From Karstenula rhodostoma CBS 690.94 (Eukaryota; Ascomycota; Dothideomycetes; Pleosporales; Didymosphaeriaceae), in assembly GCA_010093485.1 (NCBI GenBank), contig MU001513.1:13696-77695 (forward strand): a DNA stretch of 64,000 bases. The letters run 5' to 3'. Under the pieces are notes generated by a model. The model saw only the letters and a list, made by a program, of their open reading frames with translations. It was not told the DNA's origin and did not search any database. A program made the translations under genes and the position numbers. Below are positions 1-12,554 of the stretch, in pieces. The stretch's first letter is position 1. Each line of letters starts with the position of its first letter.

Positions 1-2500
1 CTATACTTAATTAAGTAATTATAACTAGGAATATTATATTTAATAAGATAATTTTCTACTAGGGAGTATATAAAGTTAAGCTTCTAAAGGTAGAAACTCT
101 AAGAATTATAGAAAGTATTTATAAGGATAAGGTTAATAATCTAGAAGATATATTTAATATAATTAATTTTATTTCTAGCTTAAATAAGTACGCGAGTACT
201 ATAAGAATTAAGGATATTAAGTAACTACTTAGGGGTAAAGGATTAGAGTAGATAGATTCTAAGGATAGCTAGTTAAAAAATTAGGAAGTAATAATACTAA
301 CTATTATATAAGCTATAGGTATAGCTAGCTAGTAGCTAGAAATTTATATAAGCTAAGATTTAAGTATAGGACTTATAACCCTAGATATAATACTATAGCT
401 AGATATTATAGGAACTAATTAATATAATTATAAGGATATTAAGAGCTACTAGAATTAGAATTTAACTAGAAGAGCTAGTAAACTAGAGTCTTAGGATAAT
501 ACTTCTCTAAAGTAGGAGCTTTAAAACCCTACTATTATCTTTTAATCTAGTAAAACTAACTCTATACTATTAGATAAAGTAGGAAATCTACTAGTAAGCT
601 AAAGGTAATAGTATATCTTCTCTATAGTAAGTAGGGTAAGTAGATAACTTTAAGAAAAGGCGCCTAAGATTAACTAACTAATAAGTAGGTATTTACTAGT
701 TTAAAGATTAAGATAATAAGATATAGATTATAATAATTAACTAGAGGATAAATTAAATTTTAGTATATATATACTAATAGTAAATCTATCTTTAAAAGAT
801 AGTTTTTAGATTAATTTTATATATATATTTATACTAGGAGTAGATAAAACCTAGAATAAGTATAAAGGTTATAAGATACTAAATATAGTAGTTATAATAG
901 CTATACTTAAGAAACTAAAACTAGTAATATTACTAGCTTATCTATATAGAGATAAGTTACTATTAGAATTAATACTCTAGAAATATCTACTTTTCTATCC
1001 TCTAGAAAAGCTATTTAAGTAGGCTATAATTAAAGAGATTACTACCCTATAGTAGAAAAGAACTTAGATAAAGCTACCCTAATTATAAGTAATAAAATAC
1101 TTATTTCTATTAAAATAGGTATTTATATATAAGCTTAATTAGAATAGTTAATTTAAAAACTATAAAGCTTATATTATAGTTAAAGGGGACCTTTAACTAA
1201 AAGATACCTTATACTTAATCTATACTACTATACTTATAGTAAGGTTATTCTAAGTAGTAATAGTAATTACTATAGAGTTTAACTTTAAGATTAAATAATA
1301 TAATATTATAGAAGTATTTCTAAATACTATAATTATAGTAGATAATTCTATAACCTATAAACTTCTAGATAGGTTTAAGATACTAGGAATATATATAAGA
1401 TTAAATTAAGCTCTCTATAGTTTAAGAGACTTACTACTTCTCTAGTATAAAGAGTTTTTCTACTCGCTTAGAGCTAAAGGGCTTAAAGTTTTAAAAGAAG
1501 AGCCTTATTTATTCCTTTTTAGAGATTAGAAAATCCTAGTACTATTCTATATAGACAATATACTACTTCTATATTATAATAACTATAAAGAGTAAGCTTA
1601 AATACTATAGAATAAGGTTATAAATAAATATAAGATTAAAGATAAAAAACTAGTTAAGTAGTTTCTTAGAGTATAAGTAATTAGAAACCAAGATAATTAA
1701 ATAATTACACTTATATATAATATATATATTAATAAGATTATAAAAAGATTTAAGCTTTATAAAGTTAGTAGCTTCCTGCCTACTCCTCTCTTAATTAATA
1801 AGCTTAAAAAGAGTAAAGGCGAAGTATCGCTATAGTAGATTAAAAGTTATTAAGAAAAGGTTAAATTAGTATTATATATAGTAATTATACTATAATTAGA
1901 TATTATATTTACTATATTAAAGCTATTTTTCTTCCTTACTAACCTAAGTATAAAGTATAAAGTAATAGTTAATTAAGTAATTCTATACCTCTATAGAATA
2001 TACTAGAAAGTAATTTAGTTTAGTAGATATAATAGTCTAGACCTACTTATTTATAGAGATATATCTTTTATAGATAATCTACTAATAAAATAATTATTCT
2101 ATAGGTATATTACTCTACTATTTAGTAGTACTATTCTATAGAAAGTAGCTTACTAAAGTATAATTATAACTTTAACTATAGAAGTAGAGCTTCTTACTCT
2201 AAAGTATATTAGTAAAGAAGTAATAGTTTTAAAATATTTCTTTATTAAATTTATACTAGACTTAGAATCGCTCTAGTAAATCTACTATAATAACTAGTAG
2301 ATAATTAGACTAGTAATTAGAAAAAATAAAAGGATTACTATATATCTTTACTATATTAATATCTAGAATATATAACTATAATAAAAGTATATAAAGGGAT
2401 TATTTAAGGTTTTATATCTTAAAATAAGTAAAATACCTATAGATAGTTTAATAAAAGTACTATTAAAGTAGTAGTTTACTAGATTTATATAGCTATTTAA
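1..2500 (+). mobile_element. Ty1/copia retrotransposon remnant (RT-RNase H)
   Basis: Reading through many stops on the + strand gives the order expected of a copia pol. At about 1025-1195 lie a degraded KEI.TL start, a PLKWVF.YKLD-like stretch and a YKARIVVRGDL-like stretch (YKAYIIVKGDL at 1161-1193). At about 1533-1580 is the RT catalytic box, read as YIDNILLL where the family has YVDDILL. At about 2070-2225 the RNase H region gives GYI..LFG, WRA.KQ and TEAELLALS-like blocks. The D-to-N change and the W/Q-to-stop changes fit C-to-T transitions. Integrase and gag would lie to the left, outside the window or unreadable. The right boundary is a guess and I could not place LTRs. The element is inactive. 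Confidence 0.75.
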
Positions 2501-2979
2501 TTTTTAAGATATAAGTTTTATAATTATAGATTTAGAAAAAGTAAAGTAAGTAGAGATTTATTAGATTTAATTATAAAAAGTACTTTTTAACTAGAGAATA
2601 AAAGAAAAATAAAGAAAAAATAAAAGAAATCTATCCTACTTAAATATATTAAGTATCTAATTAAAGAGCTTATAAAGCTAAGTATACTACTATATTTCTA
2701 ATATATTAGAGTACCTAGTATATTTATATCTAAAGCTACCCTAACTATAAATAAAAGATTCCTTAGTTTTAAAAAACTTACTATAACTATGTAAATACTC
2801 TTTAGGGTAATTAAAATTAGACTACTACTAATTTATACTATAATAACTAATACTTAGGCCTACTTTATAGAGTTACTATAAAGTATAGTACTTATAAGGA
2901 ATAGATATATTATATTTAAAAGTATATATAGCCTCCTATAAGCCTATCTCCTAGCTATTTATAGAGTAGACCTACTAAA

Positions 2980-3125
2980 AGGTAGATAGAGTAGGGATAA
3001 AAATAGTAAAAGTAAGAATAGAAGTAAAAGAAATAGGAATAGGAGTAGGAATAAGAGGAGGTAAAAGTAGAATAAAAGTAGATAGAGTAGGGATAAAAGT
3101 AGAAGGAATAGAAAAAAAGCTAGAT
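2980..3125 (+). repeat. Purine-rich stretch with basic/Ser repeat coding
   Basis: About 145 bases that are almost all A, G and single T. A 21-base word starting GTAGATAGAG occurs twice, at about 2982 and 3078. One + frame has few stops and would read as a run rich in Ser, Arg, Lys and Asn, as in a basic nucleic-acid-binding tail. It may be part of a retrotransposon gag or a captured gene segment. RIP hides the original sequence, so this is description only. Confidence 0.45.
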
Positions 3126-5420
3126 ATTAAATAGGGGTTCTATAAAAGTATAAGAAGGGTCTTTTAACTCTTATTTTAATTTTTTAGTATAGCTTAAATA
3201 TACTATTATAAATAATTAACCTCGCGAGCCTATATATAATTAATAAAAATCTAAGTAATAAGAAAAATAAGGAAAGCTTATACTAAAGTTTAGATTATTA
3301 TAGAATAAAATAAAATATATTATATATATAGCTAGAAATAATAAACTATAATAATTAGTAAAGCTTAATTAAATAAGTAGAGAATCTAGCTTATATTAGT
3401 TTATATAAGTATATATAATAGTAAAAGTAGTACCTAGTTTACTAGTTTATAATATTATAGTAGAGGCTATTTAATCTACTATTTAAGATACTTATTAAGT
3501 AGCTAAAATAGTTTATTAGCTAAATAGCCCTAATATACTTTTCTTCTATAGCTAAGAAAGTATATAATACTATTAGAGGAGTTTAGCTAGAAGTATAGAA
3601 AGTAGACTAAGTAGGAGAGTAATTATAATAAGTTATTTAAGGAGTTATAATAAATCTTTTAGTAGTAGCTACTTATTTAGCTTTAAGTTTCTATTTTTAT
3701 TTAAGTACTTTAGTAGTATAAGCTTTAGTAGTGTTATTAGCTATCTAAAAAGTATAAGTAGAGTATTAAAAAGTAAAAGGTAAGAATATATTATAAAATA
3801 GGATAATAGGGATAAAGAAGAAAAGTTTAAAAGGTATAAAAAATACCTTTTTATTCTACCTACCTCTACTAGTTTATACTATATAATAATTACTTATCTT
3901 ATTTACTATTACTTATTATACCTAGTTATAAGGCTACTACTATTTATAAGTACTATACTAAGTACTAAAAGACTTTTACTTTAGCTAATTAGTATTATAA
4001 TACTAATAATAGCGTAATATAAATAGGAAATTATAGTTTAAACTATATATTTCTAAAAGGAAAGCTAATCTAAATAATTAAATTCTACTAGTAGATAAAT
4101 AATAAGCGCTATTTACCTAGGGGATATATTAAGAATATAAATAATACTTAGTAATATTAGAGTTTATAAAGCTCTAATTAGCCGCGATAAGGGGTACCTT
4201 AACCTAAGTACTAAACTAATTTAGGATAAGTATAATATATAATTAGCCTTTCTAGTAATCTTTTCTTATATAGTAATCTAATTAATTCGCTCCCTAAATA
4301 AAGGGATATTCGAGCTCCTTTTCTCTACTATACTTAACTATTAAAAACTATTATAATTAGCTTTTACTACTTATTAGTAAAGTCTATATTTCTAGTTAAC
4401 TACTATAGAGGTAATTCTACTCTAGATTAGTAATATTATATTAGTAATACTATATATTATAGAGATTTACTATAAGGTAGGGTAACTTAATAAAGTAGAG
4501 GGAATAAAAAGGTATATTATACTTTACTAATATATAAATAAAGAAGAACTAAAAAAGTGGCTAAGACTTATCTAGTATCTATATACAGGTTAATTAAAAA
4601 GGGTATAGTACTAAGTTATCTAAAATAGAACTAGCACGAGGCTAGCCGAAATAGACTTAGTATATACCTACTAATATATAAGAAATCTAACTATAGAGAA
4701 TTAATAAGGCGTTAATAATAATACTATATATATATATATAAGAAACTTACTAATAGACTTTATAATTATATAGTCTATAGCTATAACTTATAGTATTTAT
4801 ATACTAGATTAATTATATTAATAGAGGTTAACTTATTAGAGAATATATTTAACCTTATAGAGGTTTTTTAATAGATTTAGTTTTAAATAATAGATAAAGT
4901 TAGTGCTACTATAGGTATATATAAGATTATATTTATTACTAATAATTAATTATTTATTATTAGCTATTTTAATAGAGTAGGATATAGTATAGATTTTTTT
5001 CTATAAAAGCTAGCCTTTATATATAGTACTATAAATTACTTACTACTAGTAAATAACTTCTTTTTTATATTCTTTTTTAAATTATAATATTATTAATATA
5101 TAATATCTTTAATATTTTATAATATTTTTATTATTTTATAACTTCTCTATAATTATATATTAGGTATTAGTAAATAAAGAGTATACTACTCTATTAGTAT
5201 TATATAGTATTATAGTATTATAGTATTATAATATAGTATTATATATTATAATATTATATAATATTTATATAAGTTATTATTTAGTTAATTAAGCCTAGTA
5301 CTATAGGTATCTTTCTCTTTTATTATAAATAGTACTATTCTTTAAAGCCTTTTAATAAATTTATATAGTACCTCTAAATATTTCCTTATTACTAGGTAGT
5401 TATAATAGTAGCTTTATATT

Positions 5421-5442
5421 AAAAAAAAAAAAAAAAAAAAAA
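5421..5442 (+). repeat. A22 homopolymer
   Basis: Uninterrupted run of 22 A inside the RIP block. It could be the oligo(A) tail of a retroelement, or replication slippage; the sequence does not decide. Confidence 0.8.
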
Positions 5443-6689
5443 GCTTAGTAAAGTAACTTAGAGGTAGATTAGTAATAAAATCTATTATAATATACTACTA
5501 TAGTTAATTTAGAATAAGTAGAGGCCTAAAAAGGCTATATAGCTTATATTTTTTTAAATTTACTTACTAGTAGTATTTATAGTTATAGATATAGTTAAAT
5601 ATATTTTTAGTTATTTTAGTTTAATAATATCTTTACTATATATACTCTAAAGTATAAAATATACTAAAGTATCTAGAAAGTAAACTATTATAATAGCTTT
5701 TAATTATACTTATTTACTCTAGGGGTATCTTAAGCTATATAGGGCTAGACTACTTTAAGTAAGACTAATTTAGACTACCTTATACCTACTTATTTTTATT
5801 ATTATCTAATAAGTTTAAATTTTTATTTTAAGCTCTTTTTAATTTTTAAATAGTAAAAACTTATTTAGAGTTTTCTTATTTATCTTATAGAAGTATTAAA
5901 TCTAAGCCTCTAGCTCTTAATTCTACTCTTAGTTACTATATATATAAGTAGTAATTACTAAAATAAGTACCCTATTAATATCTTATTTAAATAATACCTT
6001 AATAAGTAGTTTAATAAAGGCTTTATTATTCTTATATTTTAATTTTTAAGCTATAAGTATATAATCTAGATAATAGAATAGCTTATCTACTAGATTAGTT
6101 AATCTAGTTTAATATATTATTATAAAATTATACTTAAAAAGGGTTAAATAAAACTAAATATAATATACTATAAATATTTTAGTCTTTATAAACTATTATA
6201 GGTTATAGTAGTCTATTAAGACTTTAAAATATTAATCCTAGAAATACTAGTACTAGTATTTAACTACTTCTATAATTATAAGTAGTTTCTTATTATATAT
6301 ATTATAATAATACTATACTATATTTAACTTTTATAAAAAGAAGTTAATAGGCTACTATAAACTTTTTCTATCCTTATTTAGAATAAATTAGCTATAAATA
6401 GTACTAATTACCTTTTTTAAAATATTAGTTTTAAAATATATCTATTTTCTATTTTTATAGTATACTAGAATAAATATTATAAAAAATATATCCTTAAGCT
6501 TTTAGAATACTTTATAATTTTCTAGTTTTAAGTCTAGTATTATACTCTTTTCCTTTTTTATTATTAGGCCCTATTTAGCGCTATTTAGATTTTTTTTAAT
6601 TAAAGTAGTTAATAGTAGAGCTAAGTAGGAGAAATTAGTAATAAATCTTCTATAATAGTTTATAAAACTAATAAAAATATAGATATTAT

Positions 6690-7320
6690 ATATATAAGTT
6701 AGTATTAGCTAAAACTAGATTATTTTAAAATAATTAGAATTAATTATTAAGCCTTTAGTAGTAATAATAAAGTCTAAATATTTTATAGTACTAGTATATT
6801 ATTTATACTTCTTTAGATTAATAAATAGCTTTACCTTATATAAGTATTTAAGAATCTATTTAATATAATACTTATAGTCTTTCTTATTATTTAAAAAGAT
6901 TAAGATATTATCTAAATATATAATATAGCTAATATTAACTAGGCCTACTAGTATTTAAATAATAAGTTCTTAAAACTATACTAGTATATTAGTAAATCTA
7001 AAAGATATTACTAAATACTTAAAATAGCTATAATATATATAGAAGATAGTCTTCTACTTATCTCTTTTTATAATATAGACTTAATAGTAGACTTCTTTTA
7101 GATTAAGCTTTATAAAAATCTTTACTTACTTAAGCTAATTAAGTAATTCTATAATTAAGGGTAGTAATCTATAGTTTTTAATTATAATTTTATTAAACCC
7201 TCTATAATTAATATAGAGATAAAAACTATTATTCTTCTTTTTTATAAAGAGAATTAGTACTTCTATAGGTAATTAAAAGTAGTATATTTATTCTTTTATA
7301 AAATACTCTTCTATATACTT
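6690..7320 (-). mobile_element. Ty3/gypsy reverse transcriptase remnant
   Basis: Minus-strand reading through stops gives consecutive gypsy RT blocks. A PIEVLILFIKKKNNSF-like stretch corresponds to SPVLFVKKKDGSL. It is followed by YINYRGFNKIIIKNYRLLPL (family VDYRGLNKITIKNRYPLPL), then KLNLKEVYY (family KLDLRDAYH), and at about 6891-6930 the catalytic YLDNILIF (family YLDDILIF). The Asp-to-Asn change and the stops fit C-to-T transitions. The whole element probably spans roughly 5300-9400 on the minus strand, gag/protease side to the right. LTRs were not located. Confidence 0.8.
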
Positions 7321-9498
7321 CTAAAGTATCTTAAGTTCTAATACTAAAAAATTATATATAAGAAAATAGAGAGATTACTTTCTTTTTTTAAAATCTATAT
7401 ATAGATTATATTTATTATAGTCTATAAGTATCTTATAATCCTTACTTATAATAATATTAATAAACTTAAAATAATACTATAGTATTATAGCTAAATTAGA
7501 CCTAATAGATCTAGATAATAATAATTAGTTAGTATCTAATATAATATAGGTATATACTACTATATATAAGTTTTAAAGAATATAATTAAACTATTCTAGT
7601 TCCTCTATATTAATTTTCTTAAAGAGTTACCTTATTTTAGTATAGTATCTTTAAAAAAGGATATACTTACTAGTAATATTAATCTTTAAATTATACTTAT
7701 TAAACTAAAATAATTTTAAAAAGATATTATATTTAGTAATATTAGCTACTATAAAAAGTATTATTTATAGTTACTTATAGCCTTATAAATTTATAAGAGT
7801 TATTTTAAATATTATTATATTATATACTTTTATTTTATAGCTATTTACTACCTTTAATAGTAACTCTATTAAAGGTATAATATTAGTTTTAAACCTTATT
7901 ACTATTTATAGTAATACTAGATTAAGTACTAATACTAAGTCTATAAGAATATTAAATAGCTCTTTATTAACTCTAGCCTTAATAGTTAATATCCCTTTAG
8001 GTTAGTTATATAACTAGTTAAATAGAGAGCTAATATTCTTAACCTCTAGAACTTAATTAATATAATTTATAACTATATTAATATAGGTAGAAAAAGTAAC
8101 TATAATTCTATTTACTCTTTATCTTTTTCTAAATTATATAACTTATTCTTAGTAAATTTTATATTATTTAAATTAGTAGTAATAGGCTTATTTAAAAAAA
8201 GATTATTATATTTAATATATTTTTACTTATTATAATACTAGTATATTATAGATTAATTAGTATTAGTAGCTCTACTTAATACTATTTTAGACTAATTAGG
8301 GCTATTTCTTTACTTTTTACTTTTTTTTTTTTTTTTTTAAAGTTTATTATCTCTCTTAAAGTTTATTTTAGACTATAAGTCTTTATCTATTTAATTTAGC
8401 TAGTAATTACTTTTAGTAGTTATATAGTTTAGTTATTTAGTATAATAAATAATAAAGGCCTACTATTTAATATTAGTAACTATTATTTTAAATTTAGATT
8501 ATATAAATTATAGTCTCTATTAAATATAGAGTAAAAGATACCCTATATACTTAAGTTTCTACTATTTATTATTAGTTATTTTAAATTCTTCCTAGTATCC
8601 TTATATATAATCTAAAAAGTTAAGAGGTAATTAACCTAATTATTATTAGTACTTTTTAAGTTAATTATATACTAATTAGTATTATTTTTTAGAAAATTCT
8701 AAAGCTTATAGTATCTTTACTTATATAGCCTTCTAAGTTCTAGTTTATAAAAAATTCTATAATTATTAAAATTAAATCTTTATTCTTTATATAGTTTAGT
8801 ATATATTAGTAATAAACTAGAAGGTATAATTAACTTTTAGGGTATCTAATATAAAATATTTTATAGATAATTAAAAATATAATTTATAATTATCTTTCTA
8901 GTAGTTATAGTTATATCTATTCTTTTAAGAATACTTATATAGTTACTTTTAAATTAGTAGTCTTAAAGATAAGACTTTTAATATTATAACTTATAATACT
9001 ATATATTTTATAGGCTTAAAGAGGGCTATAAAGTCCTTTATTTTAATATATTATTATATTATATTAATATATTAGAGTTTATTAGTATTCTTTTAATTCT
9101 TAAACTAGCTTTAGGCTTTTTTTAGATTATTAAAGTAACTACTAATTACTTAGCCTATTTTAGGTATATTTATTTCTAATAAATTTAAATAGTTATTAAA
9201 TAGTACTATCTAGTATTAACTAGTAAATAGTATTAGTAATTATACTAATAAGTCTATAATAGGAGAAGAAGAAATAAAATTCTTTTTTTCTTTTTTAAAT
9301 ATATTTTTATTATCTAGCTCTTCTATATAAGTATTAAATAATAAAAGATTATTAGTTATTATATCTAAATATATACTATTTAGAATAAATAAAATTAGAC
9401 TACTTATAAATAAAAAAGAGTAATTTAAATATTAGAATTTTAGTATAAGTAATATAGTTTTAACTTTAGAAATAGGTAAAGGGTATAATATTAGATAG
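7320..9498. repeat. RIP-mutated sequence upstream of gypsy RT
   Basis: Presumably the protease/gag side of the minus-strand gypsy element, but no motif survives clearly. It contains an 18-T run at 8321-8338. No open frames. The last 60 bases grade into the 5' end of the neighbouring oxidoreductase gene. Confidence 0.5.
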
Positions 9499-11550
9499 AT
9501 AAATTACTACTAGATCCCTCTATTAGTGTTTATAGCTATATACCCCTCACTATTATATAACTTCTCTAGCTAGGTACAAGATACCTCCAGTTGTGATAGC
9601 AAATGTGTACGTCTTTATCCATTCTAGTAGACTAAACATAGCTAATCACATATGCGAAGACGCCTGATAGCGAGTGCTGGCCCATTGACTTAGAATGGGC
9701 ATATCTCAACGAAACTCTCAACGGTGCTCTTATCCGCGGGGTGCCCCCAGCCTCAGTATGCTATCCCGACCAACATAATTATAACGAGGCTGAATGCGCC
9801 ATCGTCCGATTCAATTGGTTCAACTCGACATGGCATGCTGAAAACCCAATCAGCATTGACTATCCTATCTGGACGAACAATTCATGCATCCCAATTTTCC
9901 CGAACGGCACGAGTGTTACTGGAGATGTGCATGCTGGTACCTTAGGATGCTCTATCGGAAGGTACCCTGTATATGCAGTCAATGCTACAAGTGTGGAACA
10001 GATTGCCGAAACGTTGCAGTGGGCAGGTAAAAAGAACATCAGAATAGTAGTCAAGAGTACAGGTCACTCATATCCTGGCAGGTACGTACAAGCTCACGTA
10101 TAGCACGCTAAGCCCGGAACCGTCCTATATATTACAGGAGCGTTGGCTATGGAAGTCCGAGCATATAGACACACTGTCTCCGAGGTGTAGAATATATACC
10201 TTCGTTTGAACCGACATCTTGTCCCATCGACAAGCCACTTACAGCAGCACGTGCTGCCGCAGGCACAACCGGCATGGAAGCTCAGACGGCTATGTCTAAA
10301 CACGGCGCAATCGTCGTGACTGGATCAAACCCCGACGTCGGTATTTTAGGCTGGTGGACCGGCGGCGGACACGGTCCGCTTTCATCCACGTATGGCATGG
10401 GAGCAGATAATCTACTCGAAGCTACGATCGTTACACCCTCTGGGGATGTGCTTGTTACCAACCCTTGTCAAAACTCCGACCTGTTTTTTGCTGTCCGCGG
10501 CGGCGGGGGCGGGACATATGGGGTTGTAACCGAAGTCATCATAAGAACGTATCCCGACCCGAAAACCACGAAAGTTCTGTTACAGTTGAGCACAACGGGC
10601 TCCAATGTCACAACTAAATACTGGGATTTGATGGGCTTCATACATGCAGATATGCAGCGCCTCAAAGAAGGTGGTCTATCTGGGTACTATTTCATGGTAG
10701 GACCACCAACCTATCCAGTCTACGCGTTTCTTGGACTCTTTTCCATATATGATAAACCCAATGGCACGATGGAAAAGCTATTTGCACCCATTTTTGAAAA
10801 GGTGGAGAGTCGTCCGGACCTTTTCCAGTACACTTTCGAGATTACACAAGCAAATACGTTTCTCGAAGCATATGGTACTGCAACGAACGAACAGGTTGCG
10901 AATGGCGGTTCTGCCTTTGCGTCTTGGTTGCTGAGTCCGAAAAGTCTAGAGGATGCAAAGGTAACTGCAGAAGTATTCTCTACCATTGGACCCAGCACGG
11001 ATGCCTCTCAACCAAATGTAAGTTTTGCGCCTAAACCTAGCTGATGTTTCAGTTATGGTCGAACAGCGTGCGCTTACAGTCGCAGGGTGTTTTTGGCAAC
11101 CCGAATCTCCTTGGCCACATGGTCGCCTCCCCGGAAGTGCCTTCGTACTACCCATCTACAGTCTCTGTGAACCCAGCTTGGCGGAACACCCTCACACACT
11201 TGGTTGTGGTTGAAGGCTGGCAAGATGGCATCGCACAACCTTGGATTGACTCTGTATACCAGGATGTTAGCGTCAAGGTGCAGAAGCTGCGTGATCTCTC
11301 GCCCGAGACGGGCGCGTACATGAACGAGCCCGACAGCTATGAGCCAGAGTGGCAACACGCGTTCTTTGGCGAGCACTACGGGAGGCTGAAGGCAGTGAAG
11401 TCTAAGTACGATCCAGGAAACGTGTTGTGGTGCAGACGATGCGTGGGCAGTGAGGCACTGGTGGAGGAAGTCGACGGGAGACTGTGCGCTGCTGGCCAGG
11501 CTGGAGCGGACGATGACGCTGCCCAGATCCGGCGCGACGAGCTCCGCTGA
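9499..11550 (+). pseudogene. BBE-like FAD-linked oxidoreductase, RIP-damaged
   Basis: Flavin-dependent oxidoreductase of the berberine-bridge/6-hydroxynicotine oxidase type; family members are secreted and oxidise alcohols or specialised metabolites. Exons by eye: remnant 9499-9606, 9660-10081, 10138-11017, then 11053 (or 11080) to 11550. Visible marks: a CxC..DSECWP N-terminus at the first junction, PPASVCYP, the FAD-domain STGHSYPGR, GGGHGPLSSTYG, FFAVRGGGGGTYGVVTE, and a C-terminal EWQHAFFGEHYGRLKAVKSKYDPGNVLWC. Exon 1 lies in the AT-rich edge: an ATA at 9499-9501 sits where an ATG is expected, and TAG stops stand at 9511-9513 and 9571-9573. A further TAG at 10166-10168 replaces the Trp of the SLSIWTH-type motif. 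All these changes fit C-to-T in CpA context. The last intron would be only 35 nt with the nearer acceptor. Probably non-functional. Confidence 0.8.
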
Positions 11551-11783
11551 AGCGTAGCAGAGCACTGGAGCACTGGAGCAGTGGGAATTGAGTAATTGTG
11601 TATTTCTGGAGTTTTATCGGTCACTTGTGCTACTCGTAGAGTACGAAGCGTCCGCGCCTTCTGTGCCCCGCCAAATCCGCCCCGCCCCGCCGTTCCCGCG
11701 CTCCGGGAAGCTACGAGAAGCTCGCCATCGACAATCCAACCCAACCCCTCATCCCAGGACAGAAGCACACGCACGCGGCAGAC

Positions 11784-12554
11784 ATGAGCCGCCCAAATGC
11801 CCCCCGCGACGCCATCGCCGGGCCGGACAGTGCGCCTCTCTGATTCATCGCATGCGCACGATGCTGACTGGGTGCAGCCGTCCAGCCGCCGTTCCCACTC
11901 AAGCTGCGTGGGCCCGTCGTCAAAGGCTTCGGGCGCGGCTCCAAAGACCTCGGAATCCCCACGGCCAACATCCCGCTCACCGGCCTCAGCATCGGCGGGC
12001 ACGACGACCTCGAATCGGGCATCTACTACGGCTACGCATCGCTCGACCACAGCACCATACCCGCCCTGACCACCGACCTGAGCGTGCCTAGCGCAACGGG
12101 CGACACAGCGATACCACAGCGAAGCTCCAACCACGCAGTAGCCGACCTGGAAACGCCGGCCACCGCGCCCCCAAGCCGCCCCATCACCCCAGGCAGGCTC
12201 AAGGAAGCGAAGATCTACCCGACGGTCCTGAGCATAGGCTACAACCCGTACTACAAGAACTCACAGCGCAGCATCGAGATACACATCCTGCACTCATTTG
12301 CCCAAGACTTCTATGGCGCCACCCTCTCGCTCATAATCCTGGGCCACATACGCCCGGAGTACGACTACGTGTCCAAGGAAGCCCTGGTCGAGGACATTAG
12401 AGAGGATATTCGTGTTGCGCAGAGGAGCCTGGCGCGGCCCGCCTACGAGCAGTGGCAGCAAGACGAGTGGTTGTTTGGGGAGGGAGGCAACAAGCAGACA
12501 GGGGAGGCCAAGGGCCAGAGCGGGATTTTGGCCAAGAGCGAGATGATTCCCTGA
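11784..12554 (+). CDS. FMN1: Riboflavin kinase
   Basis: ATP:riboflavin 5'-phosphotransferase, making FMN from riboflavin. Two exons, 11784-11829 and 11878-12554, separated by a 48-nt intron (GTGCGC donor, CTGACT branch, GTGCAG acceptor), give 240 residues, a little longer than yeast Fmn1. The flavokinase signature [13 protein letters not shown] lies at residues 34-46, followed by [19 protein letters not shown] with RSIEIHIL, and [18 protein letters not shown] near the C-terminus. A low-complexity Thr/Pro/Ser insert of about 45 residues sits in the middle, as often in filamentous fungi. The start is the only upstream ATG that leads, after splicing, into the [16 protein letters not shown] block. 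It lies 230 bases past the damaged flavoenzyme gene on the same strand and converges on AcuK. Confidence 0.93.

Larger units (their letters stand above)
2500..6690. repeat. Unclassified RIP-mutated sequence
   Basis: No open frame and no pol motif that I could read with confidence. It holds a purine-rich stretch at 2980-3125, an AT dinucleotide run near 4722-4742, a TAGTAT-type short tandem repeat at about 5199-5270 and a 22-A run at 5421-5442. A small patch at 4555-4640 keeps several CA/TG dinucleotides and is therefore less mutated than its surroundings. The part from about 5300 upward probably belongs to the 3' half (RNase H/integrase) of the gypsy element read on the minus strand further right. 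Confidence 0.6.
1..9560. repeat. AT-rich RIP-mutated block
   Basis: About 9.5 kb made almost only of TA-rich words. By my reading the first 600 bases contain no CA and no TG dinucleotide, and only scattered exceptions occur later (for example near 1556, 1690, 2788 and 4555-4640). Loss of CpA/TpG with gain of TpA on both strands is the known signature of repeat-induced point mutation in ascomycetes. No reading frame of useful length is open. Remnants of retrotransposon pol genes can still be read through the stops on both strands. Composition changes abruptly between about 9540 and 9580, where normal coding DNA begins. The left end is cut by the window, so total size is unknown; a centromeric or subtelomeric position cannot be judged. 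Confidence 0.9.

Noticed and set aside
1..9560. CRISPR array or bacterial-type defence system
   Set aside because: No spaced direct repeats; the organism is a fungus and repeats here are RIP-mutated retroelements.
11376..12134. 252-codon minus-strand frame
   Set aside because: Lies antisense to FMN1 and the oxidoreductase 3' end, both clearly coding on +; low-complexity translation.
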